Below, one piece after another: positions 8,941 to 17,694 of a stretch of DNA of 64,000 bases. The number at the start of each line of letters is the position of its first letter. The first letter of the stretch is position 1. Source of the DNA: Hymenobacter sp. CRA2 (GTDB taxonomy: Bacteria > Bacteroidota > Bacteroidia > Cytophagales > Hymenobacteraceae); NCBI RefSeq assembly GCF_002007105.1, contig NZ_MVBC01000008.1:124001-188000 (forward strand), written 5' to 3'. The notes under the pieces are model-generated. The model did not search any database, was not told where the DNA came from, and worked only from the letters and a program-made list of their open reading frames with translations. The position numbers and the translations under genes are program-made.

Positions 8941-8964
8941 AATACGGCGCCACGGCCACACCGG

Positions 8965-9176
8965 CTGTCATTGCGAGCAAAGCGACGGAATCCTTCCTCC
9001 AGTAGCACTGCCGATACAACCGGTAGAAGCCCAAAACGACACCGCCCGAAACTGCAGAAGCTGGTTTCGGGCGGTGCTCATTTCAGGGTCAGCACATTGG
9101 TCAGGACCGATTGGCTACGCCTTCCTGCGGTTGCTGCGCTTGACTGCATCGACCTTCGGTTCGCCCGCAATGACAG
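8965..9176. repeat. MITE-like element with terminal inverted repeats and internal terminator (copy 1)
   Basis: A 212-bp non-coding element. Its left end starts CTGTCATTGCGAGC (8965) and its right end is the complement of CTGTCATTGCGGGC (ending 9176), with imperfect matching for about 24 bases. In the centre CACCGCCCGAAAC (9040-9052) pairs with GTTTCGGGCGGTG (9064-9076). It shares the end motif and the inner CTGGTTTCGGGCGG with the element at 33302-33493. It fills the gap between two convergent genes, so the inner hairpin can end transcripts from both sides. GTCATTGCGAGC-type ends are known from dispersed repeats in many bacterial genomes; the mobility of this one is inferred. Confidence 0.7.
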
Positions 9177-9202
9177 TGAGTGAACCGACGCTCCGCTGCC
9201 GC

Positions 9203-9988
9203 CTAAAAGCCGTGGCCGACGAAACCGCCGTCCACGGCCAGGGTCTGGCCGGTGATGTAGCTGGCGGCGGGCAGGCACATAAACGCCACTGCGGCGGCCA
9301 CCTCCTGCGGCTCGCCCACGCGGCCCATGGGCGTGCGGCTGATGACTTCGGCCCGGTAGGCTTCGTTGCTGAGCACGCCCGCCGCCAGGGGCGTCTGGAT
9401 GTACCACGGCGCTACGCAGTTGACTCGAATGTGGTCCGGCGCCCATTCGGCGGCGAGGTAGCGCGTGAGCTGCACCATGGCGGCTTTGGTCATGCCGTAC
9501 ACGGCGCCGGTGCGCACGTGCGTGAGGCCCGCCACCGACGCGATATTGACGATGCTGCCGGCCCCGCTTTCTTTAAGGAGCGGATACACCAGCTGGCACA
9601 GCGCGAAAGCCGAATCCAGGTTGGTCTGCATCACGTGCTGGTACTCGCCTTCCTGGTAGTCGGCGGTGGGTTTGCGGATGTTGGTCCCGACGTTGTTGAC
9701 GAGGCCATCGAGGCGGCCGTGGCGGGCGCGCACCTCGGCGAGCAGTGCCTGGCGGCCGGCCGCAGTGCTCACGTCGGCGGCTACGGCGTGGGCGTCGAGG
9801 CCCTCCTGCTGCCAGGCATCGACGGCCGCCTGCAGCGGCTCGGGGCGGCGGGCGGCGGCTACCACGGTAGCGCCGAAGCCCAGCAGCTCCTGGGCTACCG
9901 CCGCGCCGATGCCGGCGGAAGCACCCGTAACGAGAAACACGCGGCCTTGCAGCGACCAGCGCGTGGCCGCATCAGCGGGAAAGGGCAT
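9203..9988 (-). CDS. SDR family oxidoreductase (tropinone-reductase-like)
   Basis: A 261-residue classical SDR with the nucleotide-binding loop [11 protein letters not shown], the RRPEP stretch after beta-2 that suggests NADP(H), the [13 protein letters not shown] motif, catalytic Ser in [20 protein letters not shown] (YxxxK) and the C-terminal [12 protein letters not shown]. The NNVGTN-RKP signature is the one seen in plant tropinone-reductase-like SDRs and their bacterial relatives. That indicates the subfamily rather than a substrate. No signal peptide, so cytoplasmic. It lies beyond the repeat element and is convergent with the ATP-grasp gene. Confidence 0.85.
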   Translation of the reverse strand: MPFPADAATRWSLQGRVFLVTGASAGIGAAVAQELLGFGATVVAAARRPEPLQAAVDAWQQEGLDAHAVAADVSTAAGRQALLAEVRARHGRLDGLVNNVGTNIRKPTADYQEGEYQHVMQTNLDSAFALCQLVYPLLKESGAGSIVNIASVAGLTHVRTGAVYGMTKAAMVQLTRYLAAEWAPDHIRVNCVAPWYIQTPLAAGVLSNEAYRAEVISRTPMGRVGEPQEVAAAVAFMCLPAASYITGQTLAVDGGFVGHGF

Positions 9989-10080
9989 GGGAGGTAATTG
10001 GTAAGGCGCGCCGGTAGCGGGTATACAAAGCCGCCCAAGAGGAGCAACGGGCTTTTCTGCGGACGACTACCGGGCGGCGG

Positions 10081-10779
10081 TTACTTCAATTGGTATTCGG
10101 CTTTCAGCTCAAACAGGGCGTAGCCGTCGTTCTGGTCGGGGTTGGCCCGCTTGCTCACGTCGTCCAGGTGGTCGGTGGTAGTGAAGGCGTAGCTGCCCTG
10201 GGCCGTAATCCACAGCCGCGGTACCACGTTGAACGTCAGACCGCCACCTACGGGCGCAACGAGGGCCGTGGCGGGGTAGTCGGTGCGCTCGGGCGGCAGG
10301 AAGCCCTCGGCGTTGTTGGGAATATTGGTGCCGCGGTAGGACTTTGGGTTGTAGATGACAAAGCCCGCACCGGCCTGCAGAAACGGCTTCACGCGCGCGT
10401 ACTCGCGGCTGGTAGCCGCGTACCACGAGCGGTCGGTCAGCGGCTCGAAGCGGACAAAGCTGGTCAGCGAGAGGTTGCGGCCGCGGAAACCGAGGTTGCG
10501 CTCCTTCAGCTGGTCGACGCCGGCCAGCTGAAACCACGTCAGCTCGCCGCCCACCGACCAGTGCGGCCGCCAGGTGTACACCACGCCGGCGTTGAACGCG
10601 GGGCCGGGCCGCAGCGTGCCCAGGTCGCCGATGTAGAGCGCGGCTCCGCCGCCGGCCGTGAGGCGGACCGGACCGCGGTAGAAGGCCCGGGCCTGGGCAT
10701 CGTAGTGGCGGCGGGGAGCCTGGGCCGCCGCCACTACGGGGAGCAGCGCGGCGCCAAGAAGGAGAGGGGCTATGCGCAC
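10081..10779 (-). CDS. Outer-membrane beta-barrel protein
   Basis: About 232 residues with a signal peptide (start-RIAPLLLGAALLPVVAAAQ) and a mature part of alternating aromatic/polar strands: GGGAALYIGDLGTLRPGPAFNAG, FSTLTSFVRFEPL-like strands, FLQAGAGFVIY, LWITAQGSYAFTTTD, YALFELKAEYQLK with a terminal aromatic-rich strand. This is the outer-membrane beta-barrel (porin-like, OmpA-beta-barrel-like) pattern common in Bacteroidota. No ATG is available: a GTG at 10779 gives a compact signal peptide and is preferred, while a TTG at 10794 adds five residues. Function beyond membrane insertion is unknown. Confidence 0.75.
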   Translation of the reverse strand: MRIAPLLLGAALLPVVAAAQAPRRHYDAQARAFYRGPVRLTAGGGAALYIGDLGTLRPGPAFNAGVVYTWRPHWSVGGELTWFQLAGVDQLKERNLGFRGRNLSLTSFVRFEPLTDRSWYAATSREYARVKPFLQAGAGFVIYNPKSYRGTNIPNNAEGFLPPERTDYPATALVAPVGGGLTFNVVPRLWITAQGSYAFTTTDHLDDVSKRANPDQNDGYALFELKAEYQLK

Positions 10780-10846
10780 GAACAGAAAAGACAAAGGTGA
10801 GTAGGCCGATACGCCCCGCGAGGCGGGTACGTTGTCTGCCGCCCGG

Positions 10847-11569
10847 TTACTTAATCAAGCCCTGTGGATCAGGAAGCTTTTCTTTGAGCTGGCTGACCAG
10901 TTCGAAATCCAGGGTGCTCAGGTCCAGGGCCTGCGCCTTGTGCAAAGACTCCCAGGATTGGGGGTACTTCTCCGCGTAGTACTGCGCCCAGGAGAGCTGC
11001 TGCCACGCGTAGGCGTTCTTGGCGTCGGCCGCCACGGCGCGCTGCAGCAGCTCGTCGGCCGTCTTCAGGTCCTTGCTTTTCTTGGTCTGGCCGTAGCGCA
11101 GCAGGTAGCTGGCGCCCAGATCGGAGAGCAGCTGCGTGTTGTTGGGGTTCAGCGCCAGAGCCTGGTTGAAAAGGCCGATGGCTTCGTCGGGCGAGCTGGC
11201 GGCTACCAGCAGGCCGAGGCCGCGGTAGGGCTCGGGGTTTTTGGGGTCGAGCACCCACGCCAGGTTGAAACGCGAGCGGGCCGTATCGGCCTTGCCTTCG
11301 GTCAGGTACTCGTAGCCCTTGTTGGCGAAGAATTGGCTGGCCTCGGCGCGCGAAGCAAAGCTTTGCTCGGCATTTTTCAGAAACGCCTCGCCCACAAACT
11401 GCTGCGCCGCCTCGGGCGTAAGCCCCCCAAACAGCGGCAGCGTACGGCGGGCCGCGGCCGGCACATCAGCGGCAGCAGTTTTGGTTTTCGTTTTGACTTT
11501 TTGGGCGAAGGCGGGACTGCCGAGCAGCAAGGCTGCCGAGAGGGAAAGAAGAAGGGGAATCCGTGTCAT
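10847..11569 (-). CDS. Exported tetratricopeptide-repeat protein
   Basis: A 240-residue protein with a signal peptide (MTRIPLLLSLSAALLLGSPAFAQ) and TPR-type helix pairs. Visible units include SQFFANKGYEYLTEGKADTA, FNLAWVLDPKNPEPYRGLGL, EAIGLFNQALALNPNNTQLL and ADELLQRAVAADAKNAYAWQ. TPR domains bind peptides or other proteins. The protein should lie in the periplasm or on the outer membrane. ATG 11569 places the signal peptide first. The gene is followed on the same strand by the beta-barrel gene, whose start is 67 bases downstream of this stop, so the two may form a small envelope operon; this is inference. Confidence 0.8.
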   Translation of the reverse strand: MTRIPLLLSLSAALLLGSPAFAQKVKTKTKTAAADVPAAARRTLPLFGGLTPEAAQQFVGEAFLKNAEQSFASRAEASQFFANKGYEYLTEGKADTARSRFNLAWVLDPKNPEPYRGLGLLVAASSPDEAIGLFNQALALNPNNTQLLSDLGASYLLRYGQTKKSKDLKTADELLQRAVAADAKNAYAWQQLSWAQYYAEKYPQSWESLHKAQALDLSTLDFELVSQLKEKLPDPQGLIK

Positions 11570-11856
11570 AAAGCAGAGCCGGGGTACACTGCGTACAGCC
11601 AAGCGGCTAAAGATACACCGGTACTCCGCAACCAAGTTCCGAGGCGCCGGGCGTTATCAACGTTCGGGTGAGGGCTCGTGGTATGTCTTTCCATCGTACC
11701 GCTGCCGAAAGCATGCCACGCTTTGCTCCCGGTGCCGAACGAGGTATGGCGGCTGTCGGGCGCTGCGCCGCCGGCCGGTTGCGGGCCCAGGCAGCATCCG
11801 GGGGCGCTGCCGCTGCGTAGATGCCGGCAACCTGCTTCTCGGCAGCCCTTCCGCTT

Positions 11857-12753
11857 ATGTCCTTCCGCCGATGGCTGGCGTTGCCGGCCCTGCTCACGTT
11901 GCCCCTGCTGCTGGGCGTGGCCAACGAATACGCCACCGCCCGCGCCAGCCGCCGCACCGCCGACTTGGCCTACGTGCCCGCCACCGATACCGCCTACGAC
12001 GCTCAGCGCCACCGCCTCGACGTGTACGCCCCGCGCACGCGGCCCACGGCGCCCCGGGCGGTGGTTGTATTCATCCACGGGGGCAGCTGGAACAGCGGCA
12101 ACAAGAATTTCTACTCCTTTATCGGGCGGCGCTTAGCTAAGCAGGGCGTGGTAGCCGTGGTCATCAATTACCGGCTGGCGCCGCAGGTGCGGGTGCCGCA
12201 GATGGCCGACGACTGCGTGCGGGCCGTGCTGTGGGTGCAGGCTCACATCGGCGAGTACGGCGGCGACGCCCAGCGCATTTACCTGATGGGGCACTCGGCG
12301 GGCGGCGGCCTGGCTGCGCTGCTGGCCACCGACGACGCCCTGTTTGCCCGCCGCGGGCAACTCCAGAATCCCGTGCGCGGCACCATCCTCGACGACCCGG
12401 CCGGCCTGGATATGTACGACTACCTGCAGCGCATGGAGTACCCCAACGACGCGCAGTACCTCGTGCCCTTCGGCCCCGATTCGGCGGGGTGGCGGCAGGT
12501 ATCGGCGCTCTACCACCTGCGCGCCGACAGCCCGCCCTGCCTGCTGTTCGTGGGCGGCAAAACGTATCCGTCTATCCGGCGCAGCTCCGAAAAGTTTCGG
12601 CAGCAGCTGGCGGCGCTGGGCGCCCCGCCCGTCTTCACCCCGATGCCGGGCAAAACGCACGTGGCCATGGTATTGCAGCTCTATTGGGCCGATAACCTCA
12701 TCTACCAGCGGCTGCTGCCCTTTGTGGGGGCAGAGCAGCCAACGACGAATTAG
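11857..12753 (+). CDS. Alpha/beta hydrolase (carboxylesterase type)
   Basis: A 298-residue hydrolase with an N-terminal hydrophobic anchor or signal (MSFRRWLALPALLTLPLLLGV). The oxyanion-hole motif is HGGSWNSG, the nucleophile elbow GHSAGGGL, and a C-terminal GKTHVAM supplies the His. The Asp is expected in the DSPPCLLFVGGKT region, though it could not be fixed. VVINYRLAPQVRVPQMADDCVRAVLWV is the hallmark of the hormone-sensitive-lipase/BD-FAE-like group of small esterases. It should hydrolyse short-chain esters outside the cytoplasm. ATG 11857 is preferred to the ATG at 11821 because it starts the hydrophobic segment directly. Confidence 0.85.
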   Translation: MSFRRWLALPALLTLPLLLGVANEYATARASRRTADLAYVPATDTAYDAQRHRLDVYAPRTRPTAPRAVVVFIHGGSWNSGNKNFYSFIGRRLAKQGVVAVVINYRLAPQVRVPQMADDCVRAVLWVQAHIGEYGGDAQRIYLMGHSAGGGLAALLATDDALFARRGQLQNPVRGTILDDPAGLDMYDYLQRMEYPNDAQYLVPFGPDSAGWRQVSALYHLRADSPPCLLFVGGKTYPSIRRSSEKFRQQLAALGAPPVFTPMPGKTHVAMVLQLYWADNLIYQRLLPFVGAEQPTTN

Positions 12754-12897
12754 GCTACTTTTTGCGGGTGCTCGTCTACCTGATTTGCTGCTTGCCAAAG
12801 CAACCGGGCATCTTCCGGTTACCGGTTTTGGCTAGTGGCCCCGGCAACTCGTTGGCGCAAAAGGCAAGGAGTTATAATGCAACCAAGTGAGTGTTGG

Positions 12898-12926
12898 AAA
12901 AAGCCGGTCCTGTGGGTCGGCTTTTT
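12898..12926. terminator. Bidirectional terminator between esterase and PLD-like genes
   Basis: AAAAAGCCGGTCC (12898-12910) pairs with GGGTCGGCTTTTT (12914-12926) with two G-T pairs and a three-base loop. An A run on one side and a T run on the other let it act in both directions. It reaches the last base of the stop codon of the minus-strand gene. Confidence 0.85.
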
Positions 12927-13651
12927 TACTTCCTGAGCGTCGGCTGGCCCTCAAACACGCCCATTTCGCCCCAAAGCCGCTCAAATTCGCGGTCGTAGGG
13001 CTGCACCACGGCGGGGTCGTCGGTGATGAGCAGGTTTTCCAGGTTGTAAAGGCTGGCCGAGCGCGTCCAGTTATAGCTGCCCGTGAGCACGGCGCGGTGG
13101 TCAGCCACGGCAAACTTGTGGTGCATGTGATTGGCCGTGCAGTCGGTGCGCACCGGGATGCCGGCGCGGTACAGCTCCTGCACGTCGGAGCCGCGGTCCA
13201 GCAGCTTGTCGTTGTCGGTGAGCAGGCGCACCTGCACCCCGTGGCGGTGCGCGGCCAACAGCGCCGCGGTCAGGCGGTCATCGGCCACCGTAAACACGCA
13301 CACGTCCAGCCGGTGCGCGGCCTGCCCGATAAAGCGCCTGATGGCCGCCACGCACTCGTCGCCGGGGCTGAAGTACACCTGCGGGTGGTGCGCCTCGGCG
13401 CCGGGCAGCAGGGCCGTAGCCCCCGCCAGCCAACTGATAACGGCCTTGTCGAGCGGAGTGCCCACAAATTCCTTGGCCAGCGCAAACACCTGCCGGCGCA
13501 GCTGCGCCACGTCGCCGCCGGCATCGGCAAAGACCGCCGCCTCGCGCCGCAGGTGCTCGGCTTCGGCGGCCGAAAGCGAGGCATCGGTCAGGGCCTGGCG
13601 GAAGCGGCTGAGGAGCAGGAACGGGTCGGCAGCGGTGGGGAAAGCAGGCAT
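12926..13651 (-). CDS. Phospholipase D-like nuclease/phosphodiesterase with one HKD motif
   Basis: A 241-residue protein. Residues 1-105 are helical and charged (LLSRFRQALTDASLSAAEAEHLRREA) with no known motif. The C-terminal half is a PLD domain with a single HKD motif, HMHHKFAVADHRAVLTGSYNWT, plus the preceding RLDVCVFTVADDRL strand. Single-HKD members such as Nuc and the mitochondrial PLD6 group act as dimers and cleave phosphodiester bonds in nucleic acids or cardiolipin. No signal peptide is seen, which favours a cytoplasmic nuclease. ATG 13651 is used; the codon upstream at 13669 is TTG. No defence genes lie nearby, so a defence role is only a possibility. Confidence 0.8.
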   Translation of the reverse strand: MPAFPTAADPFLLLSRFRQALTDASLSAAEAEHLRREAAVFADAGGDVAQLRRQVFALAKEFVGTPLDKAVISWLAGATALLPGAEAHHPQVYFSPGDECVAAIRRFIGQAAHRLDVCVFTVADDRLTAALLAAHRHGVQVRLLTDNDKLLDRGSDVQELYRAGIPVRTDCTANHMHHKFAVADHRAVLTGSYNWTRSASLYNLENLLITDDPAVVQPYDREFERLWGEMGVFEGQPTLRK

Positions 13652-13736
13652 GTAAGCGAAAGAAAGCAAGGGAAATGACGTGCCGACGCCCGCCAGGCAG
13701 CCGTTACGGCACCGGGCAGAGTCGTGGCCACGATTT

Positions 13737-13780
13737 CAGAAACCGCCGGGACGATTTCGAAATCGTCCCGGCGGTTTCTG
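13737..13780. terminator. 44-bp perfect palindrome, probable terminator of the glycosidase gene
   Basis: Each 22-base half (starting CAGAAACCGCCGGG) is the exact complement of the other, with the centre at TTTCGAAA and no spacer. It lies 10 bases past the stop codon of the minus-strand glycosidase. No strong T run follows on that strand, although a hairpin of this strength would stall polymerase or protect the 3' end. A second short palindrome, TCGTGGCCACGA, lies just beside it at 13722-13733. Confidence 0.6.
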
Positions 13781-13790
13781 GAAGGGGTAC

Positions 13791-15041
13791 TTAGGGCAGC
13801 AGCAGTTCCGGGGCTTTGCGGGGTTTGCGGGCCTTGTGCGGCTCGGCCGGGGCGGGCACAACGGCACCGGCTACTTGCACCTGGGCCTCGCGCAAAGCCT
13901 CGGCGTAGGGCTCATAGAGCACGCGGTCCAGCCGGCCATCGGCGCGGGGCTCCACGTCCCAGAGGCCGGAGCGGTGCCAGGGGCGGTCCAGGAAGTCCCA
14001 GTCGGGCCGGTCGATGATGGGGTAGAGGCACACGCCCAGCAGCGGCACGCCGGCCTCCAGGGCCGCCTTGCACTCCGTCGCCACGGAGCGAACCCAGTCG
14101 GGGCGGTGCTCCAGCGGGTGGCTGGTTTCGGTGATGACGACGGGGCGCTGATAGCGCTGGTAGGCTTCCTGCAGCAGGCTGCGCAGCGGGCGCCAGCGCG
14201 GGTCGTTGGCTTCGTTGACCCAGCCCAGGCGGGCGCCGGTGTGGCTATCCCACTGGTTGTCGTAGTAGTAATTGAAGCCCAGCAGGTCGAGGTACTCGGG
14301 ACGGCCGCCCAGTTCGGGGCACATGCGCCCGCTGAGCATGTCCACGGCCTGATACTGGTGCCCATGCCGCTCACGCGCTACTTGGAGCTGGTGTGCGTCG
14401 GCCCCGAGCGGGGGCACGATGTTGACCAGCGGCTCGGTGGTCAGGATGCGGATGCTCGGGTCGGCCTCGCGCAGGGCCGCCACGCCCTCGATGTAGGCGC
14501 GCATCAGCCCGTACTTCACTTCCCAGCCCTGGCCCACGCAGTAGGGCACCGTGCCGCGGGCGTCGCCGCCCAGCCAGCTCATAAAGCTCACCTCGTTGAT
14601 GGGCGTCACGATCAGCTCGTCGTCGGGGCGCACGGAGCGGTAAAAGTCCACGAAGGCGCGGCACAGTGAGGCGAAGCGGCGCGCAAACATGGGGTGCAGG
14701 GGCGTCAGGTCGTCGGGGTAACCAAAGTGGCACAGGTCCCAGAGCTGCTGCACGCCGTAGCGCCGGCCGGCTTCCAGCATCTCGGCCACGGTGCTCCAGT
14801 CGTAGTGGTAGGGCGTGCGCTCCACCTGGCTCCACCGGATGCCCTCGCGCACGGTGCTGATGCCGAAGGCCTGCAGGTCCTGGTAGTCTTCGTTGAGGAG
14901 CTGGTAATGGCCCGTCTGGTGCAGAAAATCCACGCGGTGGCCGAAGCAGTTCTGCTGGTCGGTGCATTCATAGCCGCCCATCCAGAAGGAGCGGAAAGGC
15001 GAAGGGCGGTGCGGGGTCAGGGGCGCATCGAGGTGCAGCAT
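13791..15041 (-). CDS. Clan-A glycoside hydrolase (family 1-like beta-glycosidase)
   Basis: A 416-residue TIM-barrel protein with no signal peptide. Evidence for a retaining clan-A glycosidase is TPINEVSF (acid/base Glu, E150, after Asn) and VVITETSHP (nucleophile Glu, E305, at the end of a strand), plus GIRWSQVE near strand 2 and FGYPDDL near strand 3. NCBI-style annotation of such proteins is usually family 1 glycosylhydrolase or beta-glucosidase, but the sequence is short for GH1 (about 450) and divergent, so the family number is uncertain. The C-terminal tail is Lys/Pro/Ala-rich and looks disordered. The cytosolic substrate is unknown. Confidence 0.7.
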   Translation of the reverse strand: MLHLDAPLTPHRPSPFRSFWMGGYECTDQQNCFGHRVDFLHQTGHYQLLNEDYQDLQAFGISTVREGIRWSQVERTPYHYDWSTVAEMLEAGRRYGVQQLWDLCHFGYPDDLTPLHPMFARRFASLCRAFVDFYRSVRPDDELIVTPINEVSFMSWLGGDARGTVPYCVGQGWEVKYGLMRAYIEGVAALREADPSIRILTTEPLVNIVPPLGADAHQLQVARERHGHQYQAVDMLSGRMCPELGGRPEYLDLLGFNYYYDNQWDSHTGARLGWVNEANDPRWRPLRSLLQEAYQRYQRPVVITETSHPLEHRPDWVRSVATECKAALEAGVPLLGVCLYPIIDRPDWDFLDRPWHRSGLWDVEPRADGRLDRVLYEPYAEALREAQVQVAGAVVPAPAEPHKARKPRKAPELLLP

Positions 15042-15151
15042 AAGGTAATAGCTGAGAAGTGGCGGCCACCCACCACGGGGCGGCCCGACAGAACAGGCAA
15101 CAAGAAATCGGGAATGCTGCAGGCAGGGCGCGGGGCAGCGCGTGGGCCGGC

Positions 15152-16099
15152 CTAAACGGCTGAGCTCACCCGCTCCCGAGCCGATACGGAATGCGCCTCA
15201 ATGAAGATACGCTTGAACTCGGGGTGCTCGGCCCGGATGGCGTCCTGCAGGCGGTCGATGGCCTTTTCGACTTCGGTGGCGCTGATATCGGGGCGGAATT
15301 TGACGTCGAGGGCCAGCATCACGTCTGCCGGGCCGAGGTACATAGTCAGCGGGGTGCGGGCCTGGCCTTCCACGGCCGGGTCCTGCGTGGTGATGCGCTC
15401 CAAGGTAGCCAGCGTGCTGGCATCGACGCCCTCGCCGATGAGCAGGGCGCGCGAGCGGGCCACCAGGAACACGGCCACCAGCATCAGCAGCACACCGATG
15501 ACGATGGAGGCCGCCCCGTCGAGGTAGGGGTTGTGCAGCAGGTGTCCGAAGTACACACCCAGCAGCGCCACCACCAGGCCCACCACGGCGGCCAGGTTTT
15601 CGAGCACCGAGGCGAAGACGGCGGGGTCGCGGCTGCCGCGCAGGGTGCGCCAAAAACCGGCTTCGCGGGCCCCTTCCATGTGAAACAGCGCCTTCAGGGC
15701 CAGGTAAAGCGCCCAGCCCTCAAAGGCGATGGACACGCCTAGCACGAGGTAGTTCCACAGCGGGTCGGTCAGCGGCTCCGGGTGCTCGATGTGCTTGATG
15801 CCCTCGTAAAACGACATGCCGCCGCCAATGGCGAAAATTAGCACGGCCACGATCAGGCCCCAGAAGTACAGCTCCTTGCTGTGGCCGAAGGGGTGGCGCG
15901 CGTCGGCCGGGCGCTGGCTGCGGTTCATGCCGTAGAGCAGCAGCACGGCGTTGCCGCTGTCGACGAGCGAGTGAATGCCCTCCGAGAGCATGGCCGAGCT
16001 GCGGGTGATGTAGGCCGCTACGAATTTGCTGACGGCAATGCCGACGTTGGCGAGCAGGCCGCCGTAGAGGGCGGCTTTGGACGAATTGGGATTTGCCAC
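15152..16099 (-). CDS. Cation diffusion facilitator (CDF) family transporter
   Basis: A 315-residue membrane protein starting with GTG (ANPNSSKAALYGGLLAN). CDF hallmarks are SAMLSEGIHSLVDSGNAVLLL (metal-site SxxxxGxHSxxD in TM2), HPFGHSKELYFW in TM3, and NLAAVVGLVVALLGVYFGHLLHNPYLDGAASIVIG (TM5). The last 90 residues form the cytosolic domain (DVMLALDVKFRPDISATEVEKAIDRL). These antiporters export Zn, Fe, Mn or Co in exchange for protons. The HxxxD site in place of DxxxD is common in the group with metal choice other than pure Zn, so the metal is not assigned. It is divergent from the permease gene. Confidence 0.88.
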   Translation of the reverse strand: MANPNSSKAALYGGLLANVGIAVSKFVAAYITRSSAMLSEGIHSLVDSGNAVLLLYGMNRSQRPADARHPFGHSKELYFWGLIVAVLIFAIGGGMSFYEGIKHIEHPEPLTDPLWNYLVLGVSIAFEGWALYLALKALFHMEGAREAGFWRTLRGSRDPAVFASVLENLAAVVGLVVALLGVYFGHLLHNPYLDGAASIVIGVLLMLVAVFLVARSRALLIGEGVDASTLATLERITTQDPAVEGQARTPLTMYLGPADVMLALDVKFRPDISATEVEKAIDRLQDAIRAEHPEFKRIFIEAHSVSARERVSSAV

Positions 16100-16239
16100 A
16101 GAAAGCGTAGTTGGAATGGTCGGACCGGCCTAGCTATACGCAAAGCCAACGGATTGGCTTACCGGCGCAACATACGGCCGAAAACTTCTGCCCGCTACTA
16201 CGGGTTACTTCGCACCCCGCTGCCCCGTATAGCCTGCTT

Positions 16240-17694
16240 ATGCCCGATACCTCTACTCCCGTGCCGGCCACTGCCCCCGTGCCCGCCGCGCCGCCCCTGC
16301 GCCGCGAGCTGGGCCTGCTGCCCGCCACGGCCCTGAACATGATTGACATGGTGGGCATCGGGCCCTTCGTGACGCTGCCGCTGGTGATGGGCTTCATGGG
16401 CCCGTACTTTCTGCTGGCCTGGGCCGTAGGCGCCGCGCTGGCCCTCATCGACGGGCTGATCTGGTCGGAGCTGGGGGCGGCTTACCCCGAGGCCGGCGGC
16501 TCCTACCGCTTTCTGAAGCTGGCCTACGGTGAGCAGAAATGGGGCCGGCTGATGTCGTTTCTGTACGTGTGGCAGACGCTGGTGCAGGCGCCGCTGGTGG
16601 TGGCCTCCGGCGCCATCGGTTTCGCGCAGTACTTCGGCTACCTCGTGCCCCTGAACGATACCTGGCAGCCCAAGCTGGTGTCGGGCACGGTGGTGCTGCT
16701 GCTCATTGCCCTGCTCTACCGCCGCATCACCGATATCGGCCGCCTGGGCGTGCTGCTGTGGGTGGGCGTGCTGGGGCTGATGGGCTGGCTCATTGTGGGT
16801 GGGCTCACGCACAGCACCCACGCGGTGGCCTGGCTGCCGGCCGGCGGGGTGGGGGCGCTGCCGGGCGTGCTGCTCTCGGCGGCCATGGGGCAGGCCACCG
16901 TCAAGACCATCTACAGCTACCTCGGCTACTACAACGTGTGCCACCTGGGCGGCGAAATCCGGGAGCCGGAGCGCGTGATTCCGCGCAGCATCTTCCTGAG
17001 CATCCTCGGCATCATGGCCCTGTACTTGCTGCTGAACTGGAGCGTGGGCACGGTCATACCCTGGCAGGAGGCCAGCCAGTCGAAGTTCATCGTGAGCACC
17101 TTCGTGGAGCGCATCTACGGGCCCACGGCCGCCAAAGCCGCCACGGCGCTGGTGCTGTGGGTGGCGTTTGCCTCCCTGTTTGCGGTGCTGCTGGGCTACT
17201 CGCGCATCCCCTACGCCGCCGCCGCCGACGGCGAGTTTCTGCCCGTGTTTGCCCGCACGCACCCCACCAAGCAGTTTCCGCACGTGTCCCTGCTGCTGCT
17301 GGGGGGCGTGGGCTTCGTGTTCAGCCTGCTGTTTCGGCTGGGCGAGGTCATCAGCGCCATCCTGGCCATGCGCATCTTGGTGCAGTTCGTAGGGCAGGCC
17401 ATCGGGCTGATGCTACTACGCCGGCGCCGCGGCACGGCCGGGCTGCCGTTCCGCATGCCCTTGTACCCGCTGCCGGTGGTGGTGGCCGTGGTGGTGTGGC
17501 TGTGGGTATTCGTCAGCATCAAGGACGGGGCCGTGCTCTACCAGAACCCGGTCACGCACACGCAGCTGGTACTGCCTTTCCAGCTGGCCGCCCTGCTGAT
17601 GATGGCCCTGGGCACCGGCGTGTTTCTGCTCTGGAGCCGGCGGCAGGGCCGCTGGCCGTTCGCGCCAAGCCAGGAAAAAAGGACGTCATGCTGA
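16240..17694 (+). CDS. Amino acid permease (APC superfamily)
   Basis: A 484-residue transporter with about twelve transmembrane helices. The N-terminal region NMIDMVGIGPFVTLPLVMGFMGPYFLLAWAVG is the broken helix 1 with the glycine-rich substrate site of the APC fold, and ELGAAYPEAGGSYRFLKLAYG is the conserved helix 2-3 region. Such carriers take up amino acids by proton or sodium coupling. ATG 16240 is preferred because it leaves a short Pro-rich cytosolic tail ahead of helix 1. The C-terminus is odd: the last codons and the TGA stop (17692-17694) lie inside the left arm of a dispersed repeat, so the original end of the gene may have been replaced. Confidence 0.88.
   Translation: MPDTSTPVPATAPVPAAPPLRRELGLLPATALNMIDMVGIGPFVTLPLVMGFMGPYFLLAWAVGAALALIDGLIWSELGAAYPEAGGSYRFLKLAYGEQKWGRLMSFLYVWQTLVQAPLVVASGAIGFAQYFGYLVPLNDTWQPKLVSGTVVLLLIALLYRRITDIGRLGVLLWVGVLGLMGWLIVGGLTHSTHAVAWLPAGGVGALPGVLLSAAMGQATVKTIYSYLGYYNVCHLGGEIREPERVIPRSIFLSILGIMALYLLLNWSVGTVIPWQEASQSKFIVSTFVERIYGPTAAKAATALVLWVAFASLFAVLLGYSRIPYAAAADGEFLPVFARTHPTKQFPHVSLLLLGGVGFVFSLLFRLGEVISAILAMRILVQFVGQAIGLMLLRRRRGTAGLPFRMPLYPLPVVVAVVVWLWVFVSIKDGAVLYQNPVTHTQLVLPFQLAALLMMALGTGVFLLWSRRQGRWPFAPSQEKRTSC

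Noticed and set aside
12878-12937. A 19-codon reading frame with an AAGGAG ahead of its ATG, overlapping the terminator
   Set aside because: It resembles a leader peptide, but Shine-Dalgarno use is rare in this phylum, no regulated gene follows it, and the peptide has no features.
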